A stretch of 64,000 nt of DNA from Undaria pinnatifida (lineage: Eukaryota; Sar; Phaeophyceae; Laminariales; Alariaceae), in contig JABAKD010000020.1 in NCBI GenBank assembly GCA_012845835.1, positions 7,233,915-7,297,914 on the forward strand, read 5' to 3'. Both the position numbers and the translations under genes were made by a program. The notes beneath the pieces were generated by a model that saw only the letters and a list, made by a program, of their open reading frames with translations, did no database searches and had not been told where the DNA came from. Numbering within the stretch: position 1 is the stretch's first letter; each line of letters begins with the position of its first letter. This document shows positions 44,870 through 55,777 of this stretch, piece by piece.

Positions 44870-45974
44870 TTTCGTGCTGAGCTACCGCTAGGTTCAACGA
44901 CGAGTGCATGGATGGATGCGATGCGAGAGAATTCTGGTGCTGTGTGCACATACAATACTTGAAGCCCGAGTCCAATGGTCGGCCAAGCCTGCAGTAGAGG
45001 GGGTACCCGCATTTTCACTCTCGGGTGTGAGGCACTCGCATCAACACGACTCCATTCCTCACGCACAAAAGGCGATATGTTAGGCGCAGCGCAACTTACC
45101 ATTTCGTTGCGGATTGTTATCGCACAGTAAAGGCAGCACGAAATCTCAAGACCGCGAAGGAACAGCGGGGGTATTCGCAAGAGTGAGCTCGACCCGCTGC
45201 AAAACAAGACCCCAGTAATAGTGATCCCCCTACCGTAGCCTGGGCCGGTCAAAACGTGAATTTTGAGTAGGTGTGGTCGATATCTGGTTTTGCTACAGTA
45301 CGTGGCTTGTCGCATCTCCCCCAACAAGGCTGTTTATGTTGCTTCTACGTCGTCGACTTCAATGTATGCAACTCTGGGGGGTGACCCGAGTAAGTATCTC
45401 CACTGCTTGGTATGGATCGTCATTTTTCTTCGTTATGCGTACGTGGCACGGCCTGCTACGATTACATCATATCTGATTCTTCTACTTTCTCTCTTCCTGT
45501 ACGTGACGGGGCTACGAGCTGGTTCGATGCTATGACTAAATTTGCACTGCTGCTGCTACTGGGCTGCGAACCTACTTGTACTGTGCAACGCTGCCCTACG
45601 TATGAGAGACGAGACATGAACCGTATGAAAGTTCAACATGGCTTACGTCTTCACGGCGCCCGTTCGACAGGGGGCTGCCAAATTTTAGCGCATCAAAGCC
45701 CGCGCAGCAAACTCAAAACACATCAAAGTGACAGGGACCTTCTGCTTATGAACACCAGGGGTTGCTCACCATAACACGGCATCGCCGGAGCGACGGGTCT
45801 GGATCGTTGGGTAAAGCACTTAGAGATTGCACGAAATGACACCTTTCGGAATCGTCTCAGCACTGTTCACTGGGACTGTTGGAGCTGCCGGGTTCCCACG
45901 GCAGCATATAAGGTGACCGAAGGGGTGCCGTTCGGGAGCTGGTCACAGGCATCATCATCATCGATTTAACGGAA
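44870..45974. other. no supported gene
   Basis: Open frames on both strands without domains. No repeats from elsewhere in the window. Confidence 0.35.
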
Positions 45975-46532
45975 TTGCCGGCGGAGAACATTGGTTGGAA
46001 TGCCACACCATTTTTTACTTCGGGATGCTGTAAAATGCTCCTGGAGAATCATGGTAATCGTTTAGGACTGCCGACGTTGCTGGATATCATCATTGTTTGG
46101 GACTGCGAGGGCACGATCGCTTCAATACTGGGATTGCGCATCAACACTATCTGGACCGTTAGGAAGGAGATCCGCAATATCCAGGATCGCACCGACAAAA
46201 ACGCAAGATATTGTTGCTTCCTAGTCGCATTACCACACATCTCCCATTTACATGAGGGCGGTCAAGAACGTGGCTTCATACTAGACTATATGCGTGCAAG
46301 CATAGGTTTTGGAATAGCACCACAGACGCCATCTTTGTATGGGCGGGAGGTCAGAAACGCTCTCGATCGCCACAGCAAGCAGTCGATTTTATTTCTTGAT
46401 CAACAAACAGATCATTGCATTTTTGTGTCATGTGTTGCTTCTGTAGCTGAGAACTATCGAGAACATGCAGTTACTGCGCAGGACGCACATTGGGTCGTAT
46501 TTTCTTGGAACAAAACTTGTTTTAGCAGTTGA
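45975..46532 (+). CDS. hypothetical protein or exon, 185 codons
   Basis: The longest non-repetitive, non-low-complexity plus-strand frame in this part of the window. Residues ~45-70 (WDCEGTIASILGLRINTIWT, then VRKEI) have the spacing of a helix-turn-helix of the kind found at the start of Tc1/mariner-like transposases (IA-x-x-LGL-x-x-x-T-(I/V)). The remainder shows no DDE motif that I can place. Later frames on the same strand (46567-46833, 47077-47517) could be further pieces. There are no terminal inverted repeats in the flanks. Unrecognised protein; transposase is a guess. Confidence 0.25.
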   Translation: MPAENIGWNATPFFTSGCCKMLLENHGNRLGLPTLLDIIIVWDCEGTIASILGLRINTIWTVRKEIRNIQDRTDKNARYCCFLVALPHISHLHEGGQERGFILDYMRASIGFGIAPQTPSLYGREVRNALDRHSKQSILFLDQQTDHCIFVSCVASVAENYREHAVTAQDAHWVVFSWNKTCFSS

Positions 46533-47076
46533 CACTGTTGACTTCGTTTGACATGCTTCAAATCAGATGCATGCAAGGCTAATAACGACCAGCGTAGACA
46601 CGTTTATTGTGTCGCTGGTACCGAGTAATACCAAACCGACTTTTGTCTTCTGGTATGTGTATTATATCTTGTCGCGCACGGATTCCAAGGTGTTGCGTGT
46701 TAAATTTGTCGGCTTGCATACTCTAGACCATGTGCGCCCAAACCGTCCGCCACAACTGTTGTTTGCCTTTTTGTGGCCAGGCTTTGCGTTTAAGTTGTTG
46801 TGTCGTTCGAAAAAAAAGCATGGTGACGAGTGATATTGCTTCGATGCGGCAAAGGAGTATGAAAAAATGTTCCGATACCACTACTTAATCTTACTTCGTA
46901 AATATGCAGACGAGTAGTCCAACCACGCTTCCTGACCAAGCACCAAGTGTCATAGACTTCTGAAAACAAATCAGGATAGGTTGTTGTCAACTGCAGTAGG
47001 CATCAAGCACTCTTACATTGTTTCCAATTTTGTGAGTAATCCGATTCTATAACTGAGCGGCAGATCGAATGAATAT

Positions 47077-47517
47077 ATGCCACTTCCATCACGGCGTCGT
47101 ATTAAGGGCACCTATCTTGCTACGGGTAAAACGGAGCACCAGGACGTCCACCGCAGCCTATTAATCGCGCCATCCTTAACATCTAAACCATGGTCATACG
47201 GAATACGTAGCTGGTGGGACACAACACGATCCGCTGTTATACACGAGCATGTTGAAGAACTCGAAGCACCGGATCAAGTCGCATATACTTCTTTTTTGGT
47301 CCAGAGCAGCATAAGGCGCTTCAATGCTACCAGACCAAGGGACGGTGTGTGTACAGGCGACGCGTACCACGTATCGTCGTCGAAATCTACTAATTCCGAT
47401 GTTGCAGACATGCGGAATAAGCGAATTGTTGGAATCATTAGCCCGATATCTGAAAAAGGAAGTCTCGTTGACTGTTGTTTGCATTGCTGTCGTTTGGTGC
47501 TTCAAGTAGGGTGTTAG
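47077..47517 (+). CDS. hypothetical open frame, 146 codons
   Basis: Begins MPLPSRRRIKGTYLATGK. Mostly hydrophilic with a Cys-rich C-terminus (VDCCLHCCRLVLQVGC). No domain recognised. The complementary strand (47559-47194) is also open, which lowers confidence. Confidence 0.17.
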   Translation: MPLPSRRRIKGTYLATGKTEHQDVHRSLLIAPSLTSKPWSYGIRSWWDTTRSAVIHEHVEELEAPDQVAYTSFLVQSSIRRFNATRPRDGVCTGDAYHVSSSKSTNSDVADMRNKRIVGIISPISEKGSLVDCCLHCCRLVLQVGC

Positions 47518-47759
47518 GCTGCGATTCATCGAGCACGCACCATGCACTCTCTCAGACATAAAAAAGTAGCCGCATCTTTGTTTTCTGTTCGTTTGATTTG
47601 TCCGAAAGACGCGTGCTACGATAGAGGTGCACCACTTCTTTTCCGAGGTTCTTCACTTTCGGAGATTAAGACCGCCCCCCAAAAATTAATTTGGAGTACA
47701 ACCAAAACGCTATCGGATGAAACGTCCCATGGTCTAGGTGTACAACGAGAATGATGCAA

Positions 47760-49605
47760 AGCAAAATGGCCTATTTCGGACAACGTTGGGTTGATGAGCC
47801 CAGTCATTCAGAGACCATTTCAGACGAAACGTACTCCCTCTACCGCAGAACGCGCCGAGACCACACTATGATTTAAGACATCACGGCCCTTGGGGAATAT
47901 GTGCTCATCACCTCTGATGTGCTTGGACATTGATCCCTACGGCAGGCTGAAATCTGCTGAACCGTTGTTAACCTTTCTAACTGACCCAGACTAACTGCAG
48001 GCAGTCACAGCGGACGCATCCCCTCATAATTACGACCCGATGTATTGTTTGCGCTCTGTACTTCAGACCCCCAACGACTCTATTCCCCTACGACCTTCCC
48101 CCGCGCAGTCCAAACGCACCAGTATAACGCCGGCTGGGGACTCTGTACTCCGTTCATCACGCTGCGCCAGACCTGAGCAGTGGTGTGGTTATACACTAAC
48201 AGCCCTGTAGAGTAAATCCTGTAGAATAGAGTTTCCGTAGCATCTTGGACGCATTCCTCCACGGAACGTTCTTGTGTGTGTTTGGATTTTTCCCATTTTT
48301 AGCGAAATTTCTATTGTAAACCCAATGGGATTATTAATTGTTGGCAGCCCGGCACAATACTAGATATATGAATTGATACGAATCTCCAAACCTTTGTATA
48401 CCCTAGTAAGGCCTGAAAGAACATTAAACAATGTGTACCCGCCGTCGACGCGGACCTTCCTTCGTTCTAGCAAGCCAAGCAATAGTTGACGGCGACACAT
48501 CGAAGCCTACGTCGCAGATCTTGTTGCTTTGCGAGGTGGTCTAAGTCGCTCTCGAAGGAGGTGTGTACCTGGACAGCAAATGCAAGGCAAACCCATCGGA
48601 CAGGCTGACCTCCACGTTTTGAAACCTACGACCTGTAAGTAGTGATAATTCAACGGGGGAAGAGTGGGTGCGATGAAGAAGTTATTGTAGTCCAAGTGCG
48701 TAGGATGGCGAACTCGATATTCCTGTGTTATGCCGAACCAATCTAAGACATATCCACTAGAACCGCGATCCCCCGACCACGTATGGTGCTGTTTTTTAGT
48801 TTCTGCTCGTGTGTGTGTCGGGAGGGAGGAAGTATGATCTACTTTCTTGGGGGCAGTGGGCGGAGCGATACCCAGCAGTCACTTAATAATGCTCTACGTG
48901 TGCGCGTTATTAAATGTTGTCAAAACACGTATATTTAACGTCCAACTACTGTATATCGCAGTGCCCTAAACTACAGCGGTGTACTCGTGGTATCAGTACA
49001 ACGCCGCTACTGCTTTCATGGGTCAGTAAGCACAGTACTTTCAACTATTGCCATCACGTCGTCAACCTTCGCACATAGCAGTTAGAGCACCATTAGAGCC
49101 GGCAACCGCTGGACATCCAGGCCACCGGCACCAATCTGGTTAAAAGTTTTTTTGTAGAGCACCCCATTTTGCACATTTAGTGGTATTTACTGGTCGTCTT
49201 TACAACATCGTGAATATCATGCCAACGCCGGGGCGACCTTTTTATCGGCATGGCAATATCTCGGTGAGATAGTTTGATCCACCGCTATCGTTGTGCGTTG
49301 ACTCTTTTCTTTTCCGCAGGTTCGGAAACTCACCCAGGAGTGTGTTCTTGTGTGTTGTTCCGGCTGAGTCGGATTGTCCGTGCCGTAACGTTGAAGCCGT
49401 ACGCAACATCGTATAGGTTGGGATAGGCTCATAGCGTTACCTGATGCAGAGTGTTGATCCTGCACTACAGCTAAAGGCGCGTGCTGCGATAAATACGTCA
49501 ACAAGTTTTGTCTTAAATAGTTTCGGAATGGAGGGGCTCCTTAACCCAATGTCCTCGGATTTTTTTCTTCTTTTTCGTCATTATTTTGGATTGGAACAAC
49601 TACTT
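47760..49605. other. no supported gene
   Basis: Short frames only. No repeat family or RNA recognised. Confidence 0.35.
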
Positions 49606-49609
49606 TAGA

Positions 49610-49825
49610 CTAGTCTAGGTAGTAGGATTGTTCGTTAGAGATACCACTTTTAATTTCCCCTGAATGAGTATTCGGGAGTGGTGCGAAAATCCTCCGGTCA
49701 GGAACCCCGTAAAAATAGTCGGGCACCTCTATCATAGCGTCCGTCTCAACCAGTCTAAAGCAGTACTTAATATCTGATGAAAATTTACCATCGTACGTAG
49801 TAAAAACTCGGCAATTCTCTGTCAT
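49610..49825 (-). CDS. possible exon, 71 codons
   Basis: The minus-strand frame contains TTYDGKFSSDIKYCFRLVET and VPDYFYGVPDRRIFAPLP and ends at a stop at 49610. The composition is protein-like and non-repetitive. It lies 30 bp from a G-rich-element fragment, and an AG (ATGACAG) precedes the second codons. Family unknown. Confidence 0.2.
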   Translation of the reverse strand: MTENCRVFTTYDGKFSSDIKYCFRLVETDAMIEVPDYFYGVPDRRIFAPLPNTHSGEIKSGISNEQSYYLD

Positions 49826-49854
49826 ATATATATAGCTGCCCGATTTTGCCCCAC

Positions 49855-50065
49855 TCAGAAGCGGGTTTTATAGTTTCCGCGCACAGACTGCCTAACGTCA
49901 CCCTGTTGACCCTGATAGCTACAATGTAGTTGCAAGGGGAGTCGCCGATCTATATCCTTAATGAGGACACACAACCCGAAATACGCGCGATCGGAGTATC
50001 ACACACAGCTTGCGAAGATGTGTTTCGACAAAATATTCGATCTCACAGCTGAAGAGTGTTATATT
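49855..50065 (-). mobile_element. G-rich element, block A fragment
   Basis: The minus strand reads a diverged head (CTTCAGCTGTGAGATCGAAT), then TTTTGTCGAAACACATCTTC, GGATATAGATCGGCGACTCC, GCTATCAGGGTCAACAGGGT and GCGCGGAAACTATAAAACCC. Block B is absent. Confidence 0.82.
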
Positions 50066-50261
50066 TTTTATAGTATAGAGCGCGTTTCCTCGAAACAGAT
50101 TAGCTTCCAGTCAGGACTCCCAGGAATCACTGTGACTAAACTTAAACCCTTCACCAGAGAAACAGTTACCACTGAACCCCCCCGTCAAACTGCTGTAAAA
50201 ATACGAGTACTCATACGGATAGTGTAATGTTTCTCAACGTTTAGTATCAAGGCATGCGCGT

Positions 50262-50326
50262 AGTCGGGCTCGTGGTGTATCAGACTACAACATGGAAGGT
50301 CGTTGCTTCAAATCCGGTTATCATCG
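50262..50326 (+). other. tRNA-like / possible SINE head
   Basis: Contains an A-box-like TGGTGTATCAGA and a B-box-like GCTTCAAATCC with tRNA-like spacing, similar in plan to the SINE at 9216-9532. No A-tail or second copy was found. It may be a lone tRNA relic. Confidence 0.3.
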
Positions 50327-50329
50327 TTG

Positions 50330-52040
50330 TTGTTCTAGAGGCCACTGATGTTTTCTCAAGAAGTACTTGACTCGGGTCGAAGGTAGTGTTGGTAAATTAG
50401 TCAATACACAGGTGGGCATAGTGGCTGTGCTTGGCAAGAAGAGGTTTAGAACACAGCACCGCAGACTTTGAGGGTCGAAGTTAACAAGACAACAGAAGAA
50501 CCGCCTCGGCGTTTTACTGTATATGATGCTCACCCTTCTCGTTGTGGCGCCTGATGGCAGTGATGCACTCGACGGCAGCGATGGAGGCAAAACAATGGCA
50601 GCTGCATTTACACTTCATCACCGTCGGAGTCATTAACATGAACGACGTTAATTACAGTGTAACGGTGCTACTCGTTGGCAAAAATACTAAAAATTGTACC
50701 CATACAGTCTACCAATAAAGCCGAGAAAGACTGGGAGTGCTCAATATTTCGTTAGCTCTGTCCAAACTGGGAGACTAACAACGTTTTTTTTTTGTGCATT
50801 GATACAAGTGCTCAAAGGCCACGAGCCACGCCATCTGCGCCACTCCCTCCCGCAGAGGACCGACTACAAAATGTTCGTCGTATCGCAACACCGTTTTCCG
50901 CAGACACAAGAATTTGATGCACCGCCGGCTCAGACGTGCATGCGTGCACCGCCAATCCCTTCCACTCATTTCAGAGTGCCGATTCCATCGGCGATGGGGT
51001 TCTCGACCTTGCAAGGGCCGAATAACGACTGAGAGGCAATATTCGTTGTCTGGCTTCGACTCAAACAACTGCGTGTTCGTTGGGGGGGTAGATGAATACC
51101 AACCATCGGTTTCTCATTGATTTCTTATGTAATAGTCTGACTAACCGCTCTTCCCCCCTCCCCCCCACACCCACCAACCCCGGAGGCCCTAATCCTGAAA
51201 GAAGAAGGATATCACTGCGTTTTTTTATGGACACCCATTCCTCTCCCAACTGAACCGTGCCTGTTGTTGGTTTCCATGTATGTACCTGTTTTTTGCCGCT
51301 GTCGCAGTTTTGTGTCCGAACAATCCCCAAAAAGTATAATATATACATGTGCCTCGATCCAATAATGAACGAGAACACCACCACTATAGGGAATGTCAGT
51401 TACGGCAAAACGCATAACCGCTGCCGCTGCATTTTCTATGCTGAACACAACAACAATATTAACGGCACTCACAGGCCGACAGTATAATTATTCGATAAAC
51501 GAAGGCTGTGAGCCAACAAACCGAAGGTTGTGTGCACTGTCCCAAACAAGTAACCTCAGTCTGGGTCAGAGGATCTATTGATGTTATTTTATATTCGTGA
51601 GTACACTGGTGTTTTTTTCTTTTTTTTTTTTCCGCTGCGAATAGTATCTTGTGCTGATTCCTCGCGGTTTGCCCTCTCGTGTAAATTGACGCAGGCATTG
51701 CATGGCAAAATCGCGTTGTCGCTATACTTCCTACCTGGTACGTACTTCTGTGCAATGTATTGTGTGATCCAGGAGGTCGTCTTTGTAGGAAGCGTCGCGT
51801 TGGACACTGGGTGTGCTTGGTATAGACGGGTGGAAATATCAGTTCAATATGAAAAGCACACACTGGAGTTCCCCGTACCCTGTACTTTAGTCGATCCGCT
51901 GCCGGCGTGTCAATTGGATGTAACAGCACATTTCACTGGAGGTTGTTTCGTGCAAACGTTCCATAAAAAATTCGGATACCGTGCACGGGGTGAACTGCTG
52001 CTGGGCACAGCGCATACGTAAAACGTATATAGGTAAACCA
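50330..52040. other. no firmly supported gene
   Basis: Frames on both strands: minus 51068-50775; plus 50694-51032; plus 51578-52021, the last after a long T-rich tract. If the exon at 52385-52047 is real, its downstream exons should be on the minus strand here. None could be matched by domain. Confidence 0.3.
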
Positions 52041-52046
52041 CGTACC

Positions 52047-52385
52047 TAGTGCCATCGATGACGCCTCGTTGTCGTTGTCCTGGTTCGTGTCGGCCGGAAT
52101 CTCATCTGCTAGCTGTAGCTGCGATAGTGATTGGAGGCTGTCCTCCTGGTGGTGCTGCCCGGTGCGAGGAGAAGCAGCTATCAGTTCCACCTTCGGCCCG
52201 AGCACTGTCGTGACTTCATACCTTTTCCCCCTGGGGATTACCCACTTCGCGGAGAGGCGAGCCGCGACAAACACCGCGAAGGCGACAAAAAAGACCAAAC
52301 CCGCTCCTGCCTTGGTGCCACTGTGGTCGCGTGGTTCCACCTCAGGCTTCGCTAAAGGAGCCGCTTCTTCCACCTCTGTCATCAT
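52047..52385 (-). CDS. putative first exon of a single-pass membrane protein
   Basis: The frame starts MMTEVEEAAPLAKPEVEPRD (acidic), then GAGLVFFVAFAVFVAARLSA, a single hydrophobic helix at about residues 28-46. A basic stretch follows (KWVIPRGKRYEV), then an acidic Gln/Asn-rich tail (DEIPADTNQDNDNEASS). The open frame meets a strong donor (CTAG followed by GTACGT) near 52047. The order acidic N-terminus, one TM helix, basic flank suggests a signal anchor. The start overlaps, at CATG, a plus-strand ATG that opens a short frame ending at GTAAGT, so the opposite strand is a competing reading. No family recognised. Confidence 0.45.
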
Positions 52386-52589
52386 GGCGCCACCTTTCGA
52401 GCCCGGCCTACCACAAGTTGTAAGTGCTCTCAGAACGCAGGGTAGGGAGGCTCTGGGCGCTATATTGTTGCGTACCTCGGTATACGCTTCTAAAGCAACT
52501 TGTCTAGACTACGATTGCATCAATATATGCAATAGTGGTAATGCGTCCAAGTCGGGTTTCGCCCCGGTTGACGTCAAGGCCGGTTAAGG

Positions 52590-52895
52590 TGGTAGTGTAC
52601 GGTTTGTGATTTTATTTTTCGCGGGTGTCTAACGTTCTGGAGTACCCCGGTGCCTTAGCATTTGATCAGACTTTTACTAGTATGAATACGAGAACAAGGC
52701 TTGAGTGTGTCTACTACAGCACCTTTCATCCGGCACTGTTTCCAATTGTTAATGATGGCATTTCTGCCAAAACGTCATTTCACTTACTTCGGGCATTCTG
52801 ATCTACGCAACTTTTGCCATTTCTTCCCATTTGAACACATCTTTTTCACTGATTTCCAAATATAAAATAAAATATGCCAGCTTTAAACGGCCAGA
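52590..52895. other. no recognisable feature
   Basis: Spacer upstream of the putative exon. A promoter for it would lie here, but no clear core element was seen. Confidence 0.35.
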
Positions 52896-52899
52896 CTCC

Positions 52900-53240
52900 A
52901 GTCTCGTGCCGCTAAAAATGCCCCAAAAGTAGGGATATCAATCGAAGTGCCCCCCAAAAGGTGCTATAGAGGTCCTCTCAAATCGCGTAACTGTGGTTTC
53001 CCTCGAAATCGTGCCAGAATGCCTCGAAATCGTGCCACTAAAAATGCTGCCTATTTCGTGCCATTACCATTGCCGCCCATTTCGTGAAACTAAAAGTATG
53101 GGTTCCAAATTCGTGCTATCAAATGCACTATTAATTACGATTGCCCCAAAGAAAGCCGTGTTATGAACAATTCTTTCAAAACCGTGCCATTAAATTTACG
53201 CGAGAAGCGCGCTATCAAAACTGCCGCGCGGTTCGTGCTG
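52900..53240. repeat. degenerate ~35-45 bp tandem repeat
   Basis: Recurring TTTCGTGCCATTA or AATCGTGCCACTAAAAATGC pieces followed by GCCGCC/GCCCC, about eight diverged units. No coding sequence. Confidence 0.7.
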
Positions 53241-53384
53241 TTAAAGTGGCGAATACTCCTTTAATTCTGATTACCTCTCGACTCCTGGACTATCCGTCCA
53301 GACATCGATTTGATCACACACCTTGTGTCATAAAATACCGACGTCAACACCCGTTGTGGAGTTAGAAATGTTTATTATAAAACT

Positions 53385-53445
53385 TAAAATACTCTCCAGC
53401 TGTGAGATCGAATATTTTGTCGAAACTAAGTTAGGAATGTTTATA
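53385..53445 (+). repeat. G-rich element, head-only fragment
   Basis: Reads AAAATACTCTCCAGCTGTGA then GATCGAATATTTTGTCGAAA, after which similarity stops. Confidence 0.75.
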
Positions 53446-53680
53446 TCACAACAAACACCGGCACACTATTTGGTAGCCCATGGTAATACGCCGCCACGTT
53501 TTCTGGGCCCCGAGCTACATACATACGTGAGGAGTCGAGCAAAAACGTACATTTACCAAAAAATGAAGTACACGCACCAGGTGTGGGAACGAAGATTTTC
53601 GTCGAAACTAACATATTATTACTATTTTGGCTATCTATCTGTGTGTGATACCCCGATCGGGTGTATATATATATATATAT

Positions 53681-53979
53681 TTTTTTTTGCACACTTTTAC
53701 TTTACAACTTCTGGACAAGCCGTGGTCACAGGTGTCATCCCTTCTCCTCCCCGGTTCTTGCCTTCAATATTTATCGCGCATAGGGTTCAGCAATCCCACT
53801 GCTCGTCGATTTTTCATCGAACGTTGCTAACTGACGCTCTCGCGCTTTCCGCAAGTCAGTTTGTCCACAAGAAAAAGTCCCAACGAATTTATACGAGTAT
53901 GCACTCGGCGGGGCTCGAACTCACAAAACTGACCTATACCAGGCTCGAGGATAACCTGATACGCCACCGGGGCGACCGG
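53681..53979 (-). mobile_element. tRNA-derived SINE, copy 2
   Basis: Near-identical to 9216-9532 over the whole body, including the A box (TGGCGTATCAGG) and B box (GTTCGAGCC). The A-tail is short (8 nt) and followed by (TA)n. A few substitutions separate the copies, e.g. GTCATCCC for GTCGTCCC. Confidence 0.87.
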
Positions 53980-54053
53980 AATTATCGAGGCAATTATACT
54001 GCACTGGGTGTGTTCTTCCTCAAAAAAAAAAATTAGCGCGGCGACTCTCGTAA

Positions 54054-54340
54054 GAACTAGCTTGTACAATGTACAACAGGGAGATATTAGCCAATCTGTC
54101 CACGGCAACTATAATATAACCCCTCTGTGAGGGGGACAACACCTACCTGAAGGCTGTGGAATGCACCAGTTTAATAATTATGTTATAACCTGTCGTATGA
54201 CCGGTGAGAGGAGGGGGGCAATTGTAGGGAGTTTATGTCGCATTCCCGAATAATAGGAGCTCACTGCACGCGTAATGTAGTAGGTGAAGGTGGGCGTAGC
54301 GGGGAAGGGGGGGGGGCGCGGTTAATTGAAACTAGAAGAC
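54054..54340 (+). mobile_element. G-rich element, diverged partial copy
   Basis: Retains AATCTGTCCACGGCAACTAT, GTGAGGGGGACAACACC, AATGCACCAGTTTA, a GACCGGTGAGAGGAGGG piece and a terminal G-run, i.e. the end of block A and a short block B. Confidence 0.6.
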
Positions 54341-55060
54341 AGTAAGGGTCGGTCCTAACGATACGTACAGCACTTCAGTTTTAGGTGAAATTTTCGGCCT
54401 TTTACTGAAATATGCGAAGGTTGAATATTCACCAGTAGCACGAGCCTCTCAGTTGGCTCGCAAAGCAATCGTCCACCGGGCACAGAATCGTCACTACAGC
54501 ACCAACGCTCGCGGAAGACAAAAGGAGTCGGCCTTACTTGTAGGCACGTGTCGGTGCCATGGGGAGTGAAATCCATCACCAACTCGTCGCGCTAAAACGC
54601 CCAACTTGAAAAAAAAATAGATATCATTGCCGTCAGCGAGCGAGCTCGCTCGGTCGGCCGCTTCGGTGCGGTCACTTTGTCAACTCGACGACGTGAGCTC
54701 AGAAGCCTACCGCGTCTTCTGCGATCAGCCATGGACTGCGAATGATCGTGGGCACGACCGTGGTCAGTCTCGTGCACTCACCAGTGGTGGGACAGCCCGA
54801 CCGGTCCGCTGCCCGATCCTCTACACCCTTTTACCGAAATTTTGTTTTTCCCAGAAGGATTAAAAAAATATCGACTGAGCCAGTTTTTTTCCGGTGTTGA
54901 AATGTTCAGGTTTCTAGTCTATTGGGATGACAAAATTATTTTTTCGGTAAAAAACGAAATATTAGCTTCGTCAGAAACTCGAACCTAAATAGATAAAAGC
55001 TACTACCTGGTACATGGATATATATGGGTGGCTCCAACGGGAAACTTATGGGTCTAGACT
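54341..55060. other. no supported gene
   Basis: Short frames without domains on both strands. Confidence 0.35.
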
Positions 55061-55065
55061 AGTCC

Positions 55066-55261
55066 AATGTTGTTGTTATTGTTGTTCAATGTTGTTGTTG
55101 TTCTTGTTGTTGTTGTTGTTGTTGTTGTAGTTGTTGTTGTTGTTGTTTTGGTTGTTGTTGTTTTGGTTGTTGTTGTTGTTGTAGTTGTTGTTGTTGTTGT
55201 TGTTGCTGTTGTTGTTGTTGTTGTGGTTGTTGTTGTTGTTGTTGTAGTTGTTGTTGTTGTA

Positions 55262-55347
<86 letters not shown>

Positions 55348-55402
55348 GTTGTTGTTGTTGTTGTTGTTGTTGTTGTCGTTGTCGTTGTCGTTATCGTTGT
55401 CG

Positions 55403-55446
<44 letters not shown>

Positions 55447-55473
55447 CTTGTTCTTGTTGTTGTTGTTGTTGTA

Positions 55474-55504
<31 letters not shown>

Positions 55505-55650
55505 TGGTTGTTGTTGTTGTTTTGGTTGTTGTTGTTGTTGTAGTTGTTGTTGTTGTTGTTGTTGCTGTTGCTGTTGTTGTTGCTGTTGTTGTTGATGTTG
55601 TTGATGTTGTTGATGTTGTTGCTGTTGTTTGTGTTGGTGTTGGTGTTGTT
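55066..55650. repeat. long (TTG)n microsatellite
   Basis: About 580 bp of TTG/TGT trinucleotides on the plus strand, interrupted by TAG, TTTTGG, TGCTG and CGTTGT variants. The longest uninterrupted run is near 55268-55345. It joins family B directly at its right end. Polyglutamine, polyleucine and polyvaline frames across it are artefacts. Confidence 0.97.
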
Positions 55651-55775
55651 GCCCTCGCATTAACTCGTATTATCATGCCCGTGGTCACAGGACAGCTTCC
55701 AGCCACTCTGGAGCTGAGGAATACCTCAGGGAAAATTACAAACAGACCAAACGTTGCACGCGCATGTATATTTTA
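55647..55775 (-). mobile_element. dispersed family B (SINE-like), copy 2
   Basis: The plus strand reads CCTCGCATTAACTCGTATTA, CCCGTGGTCACAGGACAGCT, TCTGGAGCTGAGGAATACC and TTGCACGCGCATGTATA. Read on the minus strand it ends in the (CAA)n tract formed by 55066-55650, like a 3' microsatellite tail. Confidence 0.72.
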
Positions 55776-55777
55776 AA

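Noticed and set aside
44725-45327. 200-codon minus-strand frame
   Set aside because: Ser/Leu/Cys-rich without a domain; the plus strand has a more protein-like frame in the same place. Kept as unsupported.
53323-54036. 237-codon plus-strand frame
   Set aside because: Runs antisense through the SINE and a G-rich-element head, and includes (AT)n and T-runs (polyPhe, Tyr-Ile); clearly non-coding.
55086-55706. 206-codon Gln/Thr-rich frame (minus), and Val/Leu/Cys frames (plus)
   Set aside because: Pure translation of the TTG/CAA microsatellite; the same DNA is open in almost every frame.
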